Source: Mucilaginibacter daejeonensis (lineage in GTDB: Bacteria > Bacteroidota > Bacteroidia > Sphingobacteriales > Sphingobacteriaceae). Taken from it: DNA of 64,000 nt. The notes under the pieces are model-generated. The model was not told the origin of the DNA. It was given only the letters and a program-made list of their open reading frames with translations, and ran no database searches. Positions 51,224 to 60,656 of this stretch are shown here, one piece after another (within the stretch, counting starts at the first letter, position 1; the number at the start of each line of letters is the position of its first letter). The translations under genes and the position numbers were made by a program. The DNA is taken from positions 2,480,001 to 2,544,000 of the forward strand of contig NZ_CP086068.1 of NCBI RefSeq assembly GCF_020783335.1, in the 5' to 3' direction.

Positions 51224-51520
51224 TTATGAGTCGGATACCACCGGGCATTCAGGCAAACTCAGCAAATTATCAGGCGTGTCCCGGTCAGCTTCGGTTCTCA
51301 AATACTTATTCCCGTGACGTAATGCCAGAATAATTTTGCGCACAGGCCCGTTCACGCTGATGTAAAAGTTATACTGACCCTGCTCTATACACAGAATCGC
51401 TTTGGGCAAGGATAACATCCACCTGGAGCCTCTAAGCAGGCCTCCCACACGTTGTATGCGCTAATGGCCGCTGGACCTGTACGTATTACGGATACAGGAT
51501 ATTTGTACGGGCTCTGCCAT
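51224..51520 (-). pseudogene. DUF3892-like gene with an in-frame amber codon
   Basis: From ATG 51520 the frame reads MAEPVQISCIRNTYRSSGH and meets TAG at 51463-51461. In the same frame it continues RIQRVGGLLRGSRW to IEQGQYNFYISVNGPV and LRHGNKYLRTEADRDTPDNLLSLPEC, the DUF3892 signature. Without the TAG the protein would have 98 residues. The gene starts 12 bases after the OmpA-domain gene, in the Ter operon. Either a nonsense mutation, read-through, or a restart at the GTG 51448. Confidence 0.65.
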
Positions 51521-51532
51521 ATTGATTTAGGA

Positions 51533-52270
51533 TCAATTCGTGTACTGCACTTCCACGCGCCTGTTTTTCCTTCGGCCAGCTTCTGTACGGTTGGTGGCGA
51601 TCGGATCATTGATACCTTTACCCTCCGCAACGATTTGCGAAGCGGAGACACCTTTACTGATGAGATAGGCTTTATAGGCATCAGCTCTGGCTTGCGAAAT
51701 CACCTGATTATAAGCAGCGTCCCCTTCGCTGCTCGCATAACCCCAAACATAAACCCTTAACGCCGGATCTGCTTGTAGCTGGCGCTTGAACTGCGATATG
51801 ACAGTTTTGGCAGGGGATCGAGGAACAGAAGATCCTGCCGAGAAGACGGCCGCAATGCGTGGCGCAATAGTATTGGGGCCTTTGACTTGATCAGCTGACT
51901 GAACCGCCTTCTGATCACTTTTTGCTATTGCCGGCTCGGATGGAGCGGAAGGCGCTTCGGCTACAGGGTCAGTTTTACTGCTTGAAGCATCAACTGCTGC
52001 CGTCGCAGGTGATCCATCAGTTGCTGAATTTCTAAGCGTTTTATCCGCCATCAGGGTAGTGTTCTTGCTCAAAGCAGAACTTGTGCCGGGTCTCTGAAGA
52101 AAATACCAGGCGACCCCGCCGGCGATCAGCAGCGTCAGTGCTGCATAAATCCAGTAAGGCTGCTTTTTGCTTAGTTCCGTCATGGGCTGATCATCGTTCT
52201 TGGACAGATCAAAACCGGGACGTTTAGGAGAGTCGGTCGACTCTTCATTTTTTTGTAGATCAAATGCCAT
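51533..52270 (-). CDS. OmpA-domain protein of the Ter operon
   Basis: A 245-residue single-pass protein. The N-terminus MAFDLQKNEES and GFDLSKND repeat the TerD opening (xFxLxK). A transmembrane helix follows at about 40-59 (WIYAALTLLIAGGVAWYFL), then a Ser/Ala linker and an OmpA peptidoglycan-binding domain (VYVWGYASSEGDAAYNQVISQARADAYKAYL, then GRRKNRRVEVQYT). It would tie the complex to the cell wall. It follows the two TerD genes closely. Confidence 0.8.
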   Translation of the reverse strand: MAFDLQKNEESTDSPKRPGFDLSKNDDQPMTELSKKQPYWIYAALTLLIAGGVAWYFLQRPGTSSALSKNTTLMADKTLRNSATDGSPATAAVDASSSKTDPVAEAPSAPSEPAIAKSDQKAVQSADQVKGPNTIAPRIAAVFSAGSSVPRSPAKTVISQFKRQLQADPALRVYVWGYASSEGDAAYNQVISQARADAYKAYLISKGVSASQIVAEGKGINDPIATNRTEAGRRKNRRVEVQYTN

Positions 52271-52281
52271 GGGTCTTTAAT

Positions 52282-52932
52282 TTAGGTATACATATCAACT
52301 AAGGTCTGCAAACTGCCGGTATGGGCCCTGCCCATGGCTTCGAACTCCCAGGCTGTACCTGCACGGTATAGCCGACCGAATTCGACAGCGTCCTCGTTCG
52401 TGTAGTGTTCTTTGAGTTCATAGCGGGTGATTTCTTCGCCGGTGTTTTCATTGACGATGCGGATATAGCAATCGTCGACCTGTCCGAAATTTAGGTTCAT
52501 TGTTCTGCGGTCTTTTTTGTTGTCATTCGGATACTTGCAGATGGAACAACAAATAATGATCTGTTCGATCCTTTGATCGACCTTGGACAGGTCGATGAAC
52601 ATATCCTCATCATCTTCTCCGTCACTGCGTTTGCCGTCCGGATCATCAATGGCACCAAGGATAGCGCCGTCCTCAGTGACCGGGCGGTCTAAGCTCGTTT
52701 CAACAGCATCTTTCACGCAGTTGCCCATGCGTACCTGACCATAGAAAACGAAGTAAGAATCTGACGGGATCTTAAAATTCGCGCCGATGGCGAAAGCGGA
52801 GACATCCAGATCGAACTCCGGGCCACCAGGCTGGTCGTTCGGATGCCAGCCCATACCGATCTTTACCCGGGATAAGCCCGGGGCTGCTTTGGATAAGGAG
52901 AAGCGTTCCCCTTTACTTAAATTGAAAGCCAT
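52282..52932 (-). CDS. terD: TerD-family protein
   Basis: A 216-residue TerD. MAFNLSKGERFSLSK; FDLDVSAFAIG and DGEDDEDMFIDLSKV are the two acidic calcium-binding regions; YELKEHYTNEDAVEFGRLYR and AHTGSLQTLVDMYT close the fold. TerD domains bind Ca2+ and are linked to stress and tellurite tolerance. It lies 17 bases after the preceding TerD gene. Confidence 0.9.
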   Translation of the reverse strand: MAFNLSKGERFSLSKAAPGLSRVKIGMGWHPNDQPGGPEFDLDVSAFAIGANFKIPSDSYFVFYGQVRMGNCVKDAVETSLDRPVTEDGAILGAIDDPDGKRSDGEDDEDMFIDLSKVDQRIEQIIICCSICKYPNDNKKDRRTMNLNFGQVDDCYIRIVNENTGEEITRYELKEHYTNEDAVEFGRLYRAGTAWEFEAMGRAHTGSLQTLVDMYT

Positions 52933-52949
52933 ACATATATAAATTAAGT

Positions 52950-53516
52950 TTACTGATAAAGGTCGACGAGCGTGGCTAGTCCTCCGTTAAAGGCCTGTCC
53001 CAATGCTTCTACTTCCCAAAATCCGCCGCTCCGTGAAATAGAGGCGACGACCAATGAATCCTCCTTGCTGAAATGTTCATTTAAGGCGTACTCGCACAGC
53101 ACAGTGTCGTCATCCGTATTGCGGATATAAATGGACGCATTCTTCACATGACCAAAATGATGCTGCCGTTCTTCTGATGCGTCGATAGTGACCGCTAGGT
53201 ATAGGAACTCCACGTTCGTGTCTATTTTACTCAACTCGACATGAATTGCTTCATCGTCCCCTTCGCCTGCCCCGTCCCGGCTGTCACCCGGGTAGATCAC
53301 GGCACCATCGGGACTGGCAGGATTGTTATAAAATACAAAATTTTCATCCCTGCCCAGTTTGCCGTCAGCACCCAGGAGAAATATGGAAAGGTCTAGATCT
53401 ACTGGAAAGCCGTTGACTTTAGCCGTATCCCAGGCAAGGCCCGCGGTGATGCGGTGAAGCCCTGGTCTTTGCTTTTCCAGGGATAGCGGAGATTTCTTTT
53501 TTAATTGAATAGCCAT
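52950..53516 (-). CDS. TerD-family protein, TerE-like
   Basis: A 188-residue TerD domain: GLAWDTAKVNGFPVDLDLSIFLLGADGKLG, then DSRDGAGEGDDEAIHVELSKI and ALNEHFSKEDSLVVASISR. Asp-rich loops for Ca2+ are intact. It is the first TerD gene, starting 4 bases after the actin-like gene stop. It could heterodimerise with the next TerD protein. Confidence 0.9.
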   Translation of the reverse strand: MAIQLKKKSPLSLEKQRPGLHRITAGLAWDTAKVNGFPVDLDLSIFLLGADGKLGRDENFVFYNNPASPDGAVIYPGDSRDGAGEGDDEAIHVELSKIDTNVEFLYLAVTIDASEERQHHFGHVKNASIYIRNTDDDTVLCEYALNEHFSKEDSLVVASISRSGGFWEVEALGQAFNGGLATLVDLYQ

Positions 53517-53520
53517 AGGT

Positions 53521-54768
53521 CTATGTTTTTTTTTTAGGCGCCGGTAATGGCGGCGGCGGTATGGATCTAGGTGTATTTGATTTTGTTGGTAATGGCGGTG
53601 GGGCGGTGATCATTGGCTTCTTCGGCACGGGAAGGGACGGCTTCACCGCCGATGGCGGTAATGGAGGCAGCCTAGGCGGCACTATGGGTTTATGGATCTT
53701 CTTGACCTGATCTATTTGGTCAAAAATCTGTTGCATGGTCACCTCTTTATCCTGAGAAGTGATACTGATCAAATGCGGGTAAGCTTTAAGCAAACGCTCC
53801 GAAAAATAAGGCGTCTGTATCTGTTCATTAACCAGCACCACGCTCACCTGTTCCGGTTCAAGGGCCGCCTGTAGCAACAGCTCAGTGATCGCCGTAGTGA
53901 CCATGAGGTCTCCCGTGTGGTATTGCAGGCGCTCTTCGACGCTTTTGAGCGGAACCCTGAACCAGTAACGATCACCGTTGTTCAATTCAGCATCGCCGCT
54001 CATGATCATTTGATCCGCTGACAGCAAACCAGAGCTAAAAGGCAATAATGCGCTGATCTCTTTGGATAAATTCAGTTGCAGATAAGGATTTTGTTCTACA
54101 ATATAATCTACTATCATTTCAGATAGTATCCTGATACGGGGATCAGCACCCTGTCCCTGGATCGCCTGCACTTTTGGGGCGGCATCCGCACCTTTAGAAT
54201 ACACTTCAAGATAAAGCGTGTCATTTAGTCCTGTCAACAGTAATATCGCACGGTTTGGATTTGCATGTTGAAGGTACTCGACCAAGGCCTGATTGTATTG
54301 CAGTATAGCTATATTGCCGTAGCCAGCCTCTGTGAACATCTCAGCGATCAGCGTTTGTTCTGGAATGTCCAGATCAGGCTCAAATACAAAGGCCAGCGGC
54401 AGATTGGCCCGGTACGATTCGATGGAATCGCTTTTATACAACACAGAATTTAAAAAGTACGCCAGCAGCTGCTCTATACCGTAGTACAGCAGTTGCTTAA
54501 CCCTTTTGGAACTACCGTGGAGGGTAAAGTGCCTGCTAGGATCTTTGATCAGTTCAAAATAGTTGCCAAAAGCATCTGGGTCATTTTGGAAAAATCGTTC
54601 TTTCGCAGCTGCACCGAGATCAAATTGGTTATCCCTGACGTAAAAGTAAAGGGGCACATCATGAATGCCTTTTAGCAACAGGGGTGCATGTTGCTTACCC
54701 TCGGTCCGGTACCAGGTGGTAACAGCGCGTTTGGAGATCCGTATGACGATACCGTACTGCATTCTCAA
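53521..54768 (-). CDS. Degenerate actin/Hsp70-like protein with proline-rich tail
   Basis: A 415-residue protein. Its fold is inferred: the N-terminus MQYGIVIRISKRAVTTWYRTEG and a middle NRAILLLTGLNDTLYLEVYSKG sit where phosphate-binding loops of actin-like ATPases occur but lack the Gly residues, so it probably does not hydrolyse ATP. The last ~70 residues are Pro-rich (PPRLPPLPP, PPPPLPAPKKK), a pattern used for protein-protein contacts. It overlaps the 1295-residue gene by four bases, so the two are probably partners. Family assignment uncertain. Confidence 0.5.
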   Translation of the reverse strand: MRMQYGIVIRISKRAVTTWYRTEGKQHAPLLLKGIHDVPLYFYVRDNQFDLGAAAKERFFQNDPDAFGNYFELIKDPSRHFTLHGSSKRVKQLLYYGIEQLLAYFLNSVLYKSDSIESYRANLPLAFVFEPDLDIPEQTLIAEMFTEAGYGNIAILQYNQALVEYLQHANPNRAILLLTGLNDTLYLEVYSKGADAAPKVQAIQGQGADPRIRILSEMIVDYIVEQNPYLQLNLSKEISALLPFSSGLLSADQMIMSGDAELNNGDRYWFRVPLKSVEERLQYHTGDLMVTTAITELLLQAALEPEQVSVVLVNEQIQTPYFSERLLKAYPHLISITSQDKEVTMQQIFDQIDQVKKIHKPIVPPRLPPLPPSAVKPSLPVPKKPMITAPPPLPTKSNTPRSIPPPPLPAPKKKT

Positions 54769-57700
54769 TTCGCTTTGATGCCGGCTAACAAATGTTTTTC
54801 AAAAAACTTCATGCCTTCCAGGATAATGACAGGTGCGACATAATCAAATTTTTTCTGTTCCTGCCGAGTCCGGTTTTGTGCCGAAATAAATTCAGGGATA
54901 GACTTGATATAATTTTCAATGTTCATATCTTGAAAACCCTTTATGAAATCCGCTGGTGTCATCTTTAGACCGAACATCGATGAGCTTACTTTGTAAAATA
55001 GATCGGCGAAATCCATAAAGCGTGGGCAAGGGTCTTTGCCTGGTTCTACTTGGTAGAGGAAGTGGGAGCCGATATGTTCGATCATCTCCGGTAGAATGGA
55101 GTTAGTTGATAAAAGCCGTTCAACCTGCCCGCCCGGTTTGACTATACAAAAATTCTCCTCCCCTAAAATCTCGATAGCCTGCTTATTTTTGGGTACCAGG
55201 ATACGGGTCTGGCCGGTAGGAATAGCAAGTCCTTTGGACACTTCATATTTAACATCAGCATTATTATGTTTTCTTTGCGAATTGATGTCAATGATCTGGA
55301 AAGGATTCAGAGACACGGGGACGATCGTTTGTCTGGCCACCGCTTCCCCGCCAATACCACGCAGGAACATCTGGGTGTAATAATCGCTGGCTGCTCTTTC
55401 GTCCACGGCGCTGAACCAGTCGAACATGCGTGCTCCCTTTCCTGCGAATGCTATCCTGACTTTTGGTGGGGTGGCCTTGACCAGCGGACTAGTACCATTC
55501 GCTTCGACGATAACCGTACGCAGCTTGTGGACCAACTGTCCGGCATAGAACATGATAAGCCCGGTAATGTATAGATTGATGCTCATCATTTCCTTACATT
55601 CGGCAGCAATAAGCCGGTAGAATACATCAAAATCTGTGTCCTCCAATCGATCGACCACTTGCTCGAAATAATAGGGAGCGGTATTGGTCGAAAACTTGTC
55701 CTCGCCAGTATTGAGTCCCTGGATGCTGATCTTTTTCTGCTCGCACATAATAAGCAGTACGCGCTTGAAATTAGCCGAGTGCTTGGTGGCCTGAGCTAAG
55801 CGCTCGGCAGCGAACCGGATCGAATTTTGTTTGATCATTGCCTTGCCATTCCCTAGATCGGATAGTACGGTGATATCCGTAGTACTGCCACCAATGTCAA
55901 AACAAAGCAGTAACTCCCCCTGGCTGACCGCATAACCATCGTTGGGGCGCAACATGTAATTGGCGACCGCACACGCTTCTGAAAGCGATTCGTCATCATT
56001 TAGCGTTTCAAAATCAAAGTTGAAGGGACCGTTATCAGTACGGATATTTACTTCGGCCGGTATGGTGGTTTTGGGTGTTCCCCAGCCGTTCTCCTGAGGA
56101 GGAACCAATGCTGGTATCGACCAGGAATTGGCCGATCGTTCCCCCCAAGCGGATGTCTGACCGCTAGTTTCGCTTGCTGACCAGCCGCTGGTTTGGCCGG
56201 TCGTCCAGCTCGGCGTATCCGTCTGCCCGATATCACCCAGATCAGACGGCCTACGGGTTTTCAGCTTAACCGGGCTGTTCAAAGGATTGATACTGATCAA
56301 TGAATCCCATATTGCCCGGTATTCGCTTAGCAGGTCCTTACCCATGGAAGAGGGATAGGACCATTTCAGCGTATAAGGTTCGTGATTATCGACGAACAGC
56401 TGCGCGTAGATATGCAATAGCAGGGAACTCAGATATGCCGTTTTATAGCTTTTATCCAGGCTGCGTGCCGACCATTTCATATTATACACCAGTTCGGCGC
56501 TGCCGACACGGTTGTAACTCAAAAAGTAGCGGTGGTCCTCAGCCGTGTTGATCGGTAAATTTTTTTCAAAACATGGGAATCCTCCTTTGACCGCTTGTGC
56601 CAACAACGATTCTTGTAGCAGGCCGCTATCATTGACCACGCGTCTGGTGTCATGTATGGTCAGCACAGATTTTATCGAGTTGGTTAGGATCTCGTCGTTC
56701 TGAAAGAAAAAGATCTCGTCTTCGACCGCCGGGCGTTCGTCATTATTTTTGTTATCGTTACCTAGTAGCGAGATCCGCTTGTTACTCAGCCGTAATTCTT
56801 CACAGACCTTTCCGGTACTGGCTGACCAATAGGCCACCGAAGTATTGGTACTGCCGAAATCTACACCTAAATATGCCGGGGCAAGATTACGCATGCTATT
56901 GAGCATATTTACCGGAATAGTTTGGCTGTTGACCGTACCGGTGTATCGGATGATGCCAAAACCACATTCTGATCCTGCATGAGAGAAACGAATGCCTTTA
57001 AAGGGTTGATTGCTTTCGTAGATTTCGTATTTATACTTGTTGTCTGCAACCGCGTTATTGGAAGCAACATGGAGCTTAATATCCAAGCCTTTAGTGGCAT
57101 CTGTCGTCAGCACCCTGCCTTTGTTCGCCAGATAAAGAGGTTGATCCTGATCGTCCAGCAAGATCCGGAAGAAGTCGTCCCGGACGTTTCCGATAAACGG
57201 ACTTGCCTGAAATTTTGAATCGTTATGTGGCAATTCGGAGTACAGGAAGTAGCGCCCCCATTGTTTGGAAATAAAGTTAGGCCATAGCAGGATATCCCGT
57301 CCCCTGATCGTATCCCTGATGACGGGATAAACTACCTGTTTGGTGATCTCATTACCAGCATCCGTGATCAGTTTCATCTGTACGATCAGCTTCTCTCCAT
57401 CCAGCTGGCCCGGATCATAAATAGCACTGATCCTGGAGCGCACATGGGTGGCATCGGTCAATCCGATCAAGGATTCTAGGTTTGCGCCAAATACGTTCAG
57501 TGCCAGTGGCGTTAGCGGTAGCGAGAAATAAGCGTAAGCGTTCGGTTGTCCTTTAGTTTCCGCGCTGAGCAGAAGAATAGGCTTGTCATGCAGGTAATGC
57601 CTGGACGTAACGCCGCTCTTGCCAAAGTCGAACTGTACGATTTCTGTAGCATCCGGTAAAAGCAGATCTTTGGGATCAAATGCAATACTCGCATCAGAGG

Positions 57701-58652
57701 TCGCATCGGTAGAGATCACGCCTTCTGACCCGTATAGAACAGTAGAGTAATTAAATAACCTGGCAAAAGGCTGCAAAAAGAGACTGCCAACTTCAGGCGG
57801 GGTTTGATGTTCCAGTCTGCCAAAGTTTCTTCGTTGTTGATACGCCACCATGTCGTTCATCCAACTGCGGATCGCAGCGGCGATATTGCTGTAATCAGGG
57901 CGTAGATCTTCTGGCAATGAACTGAACTGGGTCCGGAATGATTCGATCTGGTTGTGGATATGCGCAGCATAACCGTAGATCTTATAAAGTTCCTCAGGTT
58001 TGAGATCTGAACTTAGCGGATCGGTCAGCCGGCCAGTACCCACCTGGATAAATGGAAGCCGGTCTTTCAACTGATAGGCAACCGATGTAAAGAGGAAACA
58101 ATCCGGCGAGGTTCCACCTATCACCTGTCCTTTATATGAAATGACATCTAAAAAAGGAATTTTCGGGGTGTTGTCGGCCAGTTGCTGGTCGCACCATAGC
58201 GGCTTACGTTCAAATAGAGCATTACCGAAAGCTCCTTTGGGTTCGTAGAGATTTATGGTCTCTGCAATGGATAAGCCGTCAGAATAAGCTAGATCTACGC
58301 GCTGGATGGCAATATCCTTGTAGTTGAGCGCGAGACAACTGATGAGTCCTTTCCACTCTTCCAACAGGGTCTTGTAAAAAGCTAAAAGGCCAAAGGCTTC
58401 GGCGTCTTTGTCCTGAATAGCATTGAAAGCATGCTCGAACATGCCTGCACGAGCGAAAACAGTAGGCATGCCCGATACGACCGACCCAATATTGGCTGAA
58501 GAGGTACCCGATTGATCAGTTTTGATCTCTGGTATGATAATGTGCTTAGTGAAGGTTTCCAGCTGGGGTATTTTATCCCATGCATGGGCGACGCCTTGCG
58601 GCTCTGTCGCCGATCTTACTTTAATGACAAGCGCCTTAAGGGTATTACTCAT
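54765..58652 (-). CDS. Large Hsp70/actin-like ATPase of the Ter operon (SrfB-like)
   Basis: A 1295-residue protein, the largest in the window. Residues 1-590 are an unknown mostly beta-rich region. The actin-like domain begins with YLGVDFGSTNTSVAYW (594-609), phosphate-1 motif, and continues with LLLCFDIGGSTTDITVL (915-931), phosphate-2. Between them a Trp/Ser/Thr/Gly low-complexity insert (about 816-845). This looks like the SrfB family of enterobacterial virulence-associated proteins, but that identification is from memory. It overlaps the tubulin-like gene by four bases on one side and the actin-like gene by four on the other. Confidence 0.7.
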   Translation of the reverse strand: MSNTLKALVIKVRSATEPQGVAHAWDKIPQLETFTKHIIIPEIKTDQSGTSSANIGSVVSGMPTVFARAGMFEHAFNAIQDKDAEAFGLLAFYKTLLEEWKGLISCLALNYKDIAIQRVDLAYSDGLSIAETINLYEPKGAFGNALFERKPLWCDQQLADNTPKIPFLDVISYKGQVIGGTSPDCFLFTSVAYQLKDRLPFIQVGTGRLTDPLSSDLKPEELYKIYGYAAHIHNQIESFRTQFSSLPEDLRPDYSNIAAAIRSWMNDMVAYQQRRNFGRLEHQTPPEVGSLFLQPFARLFNYSTVLYGSEGVISTDATSDASIAFDPKDLLLPDATEIVQFDFGKSGVTSRHYLHDKPILLLSAETKGQPNAYAYFSLPLTPLALNVFGANLESLIGLTDATHVRSRISAIYDPGQLDGEKLIVQMKLITDAGNEITKQVVYPVIRDTIRGRDILLWPNFISKQWGRYFLYSELPHNDSKFQASPFIGNVRDDFFRILLDDQDQPLYLANKGRVLTTDATKGLDIKLHVASNNAVADNKYKYEIYESNQPFKGIRFSHAGSECGFGIIRYTGTVNSQTIPVNMLNSMRNLAPAYLGVDFGSTNTSVAYWSASTGKVCEELRLSNKRISLLGNDNKNNDERPAVEDEIFFFQNDEILTNSIKSVLTIHDTRRVVNDSGLLQESLLAQAVKGGFPCFEKNLPINTAEDHRYFLSYNRVGSAELVYNMKWSARSLDKSYKTAYLSSLLLHIYAQLFVDNHEPYTLKWSYPSSMGKDLLSEYRAIWDSLISINPLNSPVKLKTRRPSDLGDIGQTDTPSWTTGQTSGWSASETSGQTSAWGERSANSWSIPALVPPQENGWGTPKTTIPAEVNIRTDNGPFNFDFETLNDDESLSEACAVANYMLRPNDGYAVSQGELLLCFDIGGSTTDITVLSDLGNGKAMIKQNSIRFAAERLAQATKHSANFKRVLLIMCEQKKISIQGLNTGEDKFSTNTAPYYFEQVVDRLEDTDFDVFYRLIAAECKEMMSINLYITGLIMFYAGQLVHKLRTVIVEANGTSPLVKATPPKVRIAFAGKGARMFDWFSAVDERAASDYYTQMFLRGIGGEAVARQTIVPVSLNPFQIIDINSQRKHNNADVKYEVSKGLAIPTGQTRILVPKNKQAIEILGEENFCIVKPGGQVERLLSTNSILPEMIEHIGSHFLYQVEPGKDPCPRFMDFADLFYKVSSSMFGLKMTPADFIKGFQDMNIENYIKSIPEFISAQNRTRQEQKKFDYVAPVIILEGMKFFEKHLLAGIKAN

Positions 58653-60301
58653 GATTTGGTCGGATTAGGTTGAAAGCCCTGAGAAATGGTGATCGCATTG
58701 TAGAGGTGCGCAAGAAATCTTTCCTTCGTCGTATGCACCTGTTGCTCAGCCGAAGGCGCAGATTCGATCAGCTTTTTTACAAACGTATCATAACGGCTGC
58801 TAAGCAGACTCTTAGGCCAGTGATATCTGGCATCAGTGAACAATGTCCCAACATCCAGCTTATGAAGCTCGCTGTGGTTATCAGAGAATGCTTTGCTGTT
58901 AAACAAAAAATTACCGGGAGCAATACTATTCCTGATCTGGTAAAGCCACCCGGGTATAAATTTATCGCGGTCGAACGTGTACGCAAAATATTTCAGGTAA
59001 TCATTAATTGCAGTACAGGCAGAATCGTCAATGCTGCTGTACTGATCAATTTTATTTCTATGCAGAAGATCAATGAAAGCCTTGATCCCGGCATCACCCA
59101 TTGCCCCTCCATTGGCCGAGAGAGAAATATGTGCCAGAGAGAAGAAGGCGCCCATTTTGTTGGCCAACACTTCGCCGGCGCGATCACTGCTGCCTACCAG
59201 ATCTTCCGCAGTAAAGGTGAATGCCTGATTGGCGAATGGAACGGCTTTGTACAGGTACTCAGCCTTAGTTCCGTCTAGCAGAGAACTTCGATTAAAGAAA
59301 TCGTATGCCGCACAGGCAGCCACTAATTCGGTAATGTGGCAGGCATTCTTTTGGTCCGCGCCACCTGTGATCGTTTTGTTGGAACTTTGGCCCTCATCTG
59401 CTTTTTTGCTTTCAACCGGCCACCCAATATGGTACAATAACTTATATGAGCGCTGAACGGTGGTATCACTGTGATAGAATTGGAGGGCAGCCTGGCTGTT
59501 AAGCGGAAAGTACGATGCATCAGCGATCACGCTGTCTTCCCGATTAATTCGTTGCTTATCATCAGGCTTCCTGAAAGTGAAATATTCTGTCAGAAGTGTG
59601 GCCCCGAATTTTGTCTTCGTCAGGTCTATACTTGATGCGCCTCTGGAACGGATCTCCACAAAGTCTTTCAACGCTCGCGGAAGCACGGGAATAGATGACG
59701 CGCCGGTGCCGCCAAATACAGATCCGAAAATGAATACCCGCGCTGCCTCTCCAGCCTGCTCCAGTTTTGACATAAACTGTTCAAGTTCTCTTTCCTGGGG
59801 TTGTACTTGCATACCTGCAGCAACATTTCTAGCTGCCTCCATGATACCATGGTACATGAGTAAAGAGCCCAAATGTGTTTGGGCCCGATAGCCATGGGCC
59901 AGGTTAAATCCCTGCACGGTGTGTTCATCCAGGAAAAGATCCGACAGCAATTTGTTATCCCGCTGCTGTTCCTGCTGTCCGGTGGTCAGTTTTGCGATGT
60001 TACGGTAGTTCTCCCGCCCTTTAATAGAATAGTTGGTAAAGAACCGATAGAGGTTCAGTTTAGCTGAAAAGAACGTATCTACATTGGGTGTGCCCCCCGC
60101 TGCAGTATCTGAGGTCTTGATGCGGTTATATAGCCTAATAAGCTCTTCTACTCTGCCTTTGTTGCCGTTGGTTTGATCGGTATCCAGCGTTAGTACTTCA
60201 ACTTCGCGGTTATTGAACATACCGATGGCACAGAGGTGTACAAAAGATTCCAGGCAGCGCATTCCGGTGCCGCCGATGGCGATCACAAATAATTTATCCA
60301 T
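58649..60301 (-). CDS. Tubulin/FtsZ-like GTPase (Tubulin_2 type)
   Basis: A 550-residue protein. IGGTGMRCLESF (9-20) is the first glycine loop of tubulin-like proteins and FGSVFGGTGASSIPVLPRAL (192-211) matches the GGGTGSG tubulin signature loop. TLDTDQTNGNKGRV near residue 38 fits the nucleotide-contact region. Long C-terminal helices follow. It should bind GTP and may polymerise. It precedes the 1295-residue ATPase by overlap of four bases, so cytoskeletal-type GTPase and ATPase are made together. Confidence 0.82.
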   Translation of the reverse strand: MDKLFVIAIGGTGMRCLESFVHLCAIGMFNNREVEVLTLDTDQTNGNKGRVEELIRLYNRIKTSDTAAGGTPNVDTFFSAKLNLYRFFTNYSIKGRENYRNIAKLTTGQQEQQRDNKLLSDLFLDEHTVQGFNLAHGYRAQTHLGSLLMYHGIMEAARNVAAGMQVQPQERELEQFMSKLEQAGEAARVFIFGSVFGGTGASSIPVLPRALKDFVEIRSRGASSIDLTKTKFGATLLTEYFTFRKPDDKQRINREDSVIADASYFPLNSQAALQFYHSDTTVQRSYKLLYHIGWPVESKKADEGQSSNKTITGGADQKNACHITELVAACAAYDFFNRSSLLDGTKAEYLYKAVPFANQAFTFTAEDLVGSSDRAGEVLANKMGAFFSLAHISLSANGGAMGDAGIKAFIDLLHRNKIDQYSSIDDSACTAINDYLKYFAYTFDRDKFIPGWLYQIRNSIAPGNFLFNSKAFSDNHSELHKLDVGTLFTDARYHWPKSLLSSRYDTFVKKLIESAPSAEQQVHTTKERFLAHLYNAITISQGFQPNPTKS

Positions 60302-60313
60302 AGTAAGGAATGA

Positions 60314-60652
60314 TTAAAACCAATGACCTATCTTGCCGTTTCTGAAGATCCTGCTAAGTAGAAAGCCCAAGCCTATGTAGGTGACAAAAGCTATCGCGGT
60401 GCTTAGACTCAAGGCATTGATGTACCGTTTGATCACCATGATATTTGCTTCAGGTTTGAAGATAAAGTAACCCAGCAAAAAAGTTACTGTCGGATTTAGC
60501 ACGGCCAGTATCCAGAACCAAGCTTTTCTTCTTGCCGGGTCTTTGGGCCGGCTTCCCTGTTCAAAATTGATCGCATTAGCGATGAGTGAGGCTGTGAGTA
60601 AAAGTACCAGTGTGGTCATCCCTCCGAGTACGTAGGCTGTTGTATTTTGCAT
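60314..60652 (-). CDS. Small membrane protein of the Ter operon
   Basis: From ATG 60652, 112 residues with three predicted helices (MTTLVLLLTASLIANAI, WFWILAVLNPTVTFLLGYFIF, SLSTAIAFVTYIGLGFLLS). It has no motif. It starts 4 bases after the lipoprotein gene and 12 before the tubulin-like gene, so it belongs to the operon and probably anchors the complex in the inner membrane. Confidence 0.7.
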   Translation of the reverse strand: MQNTTAYVLGGMTTLVLLLTASLIANAINFEQGSRPKDPARRKAWFWILAVLNPTVTFLLGYFIFKPEANIMVIKRYINALSLSTAIAFVTYIGLGFLLSRIFRNGKIGHWF

Positions 60653-60656
60653 GATC

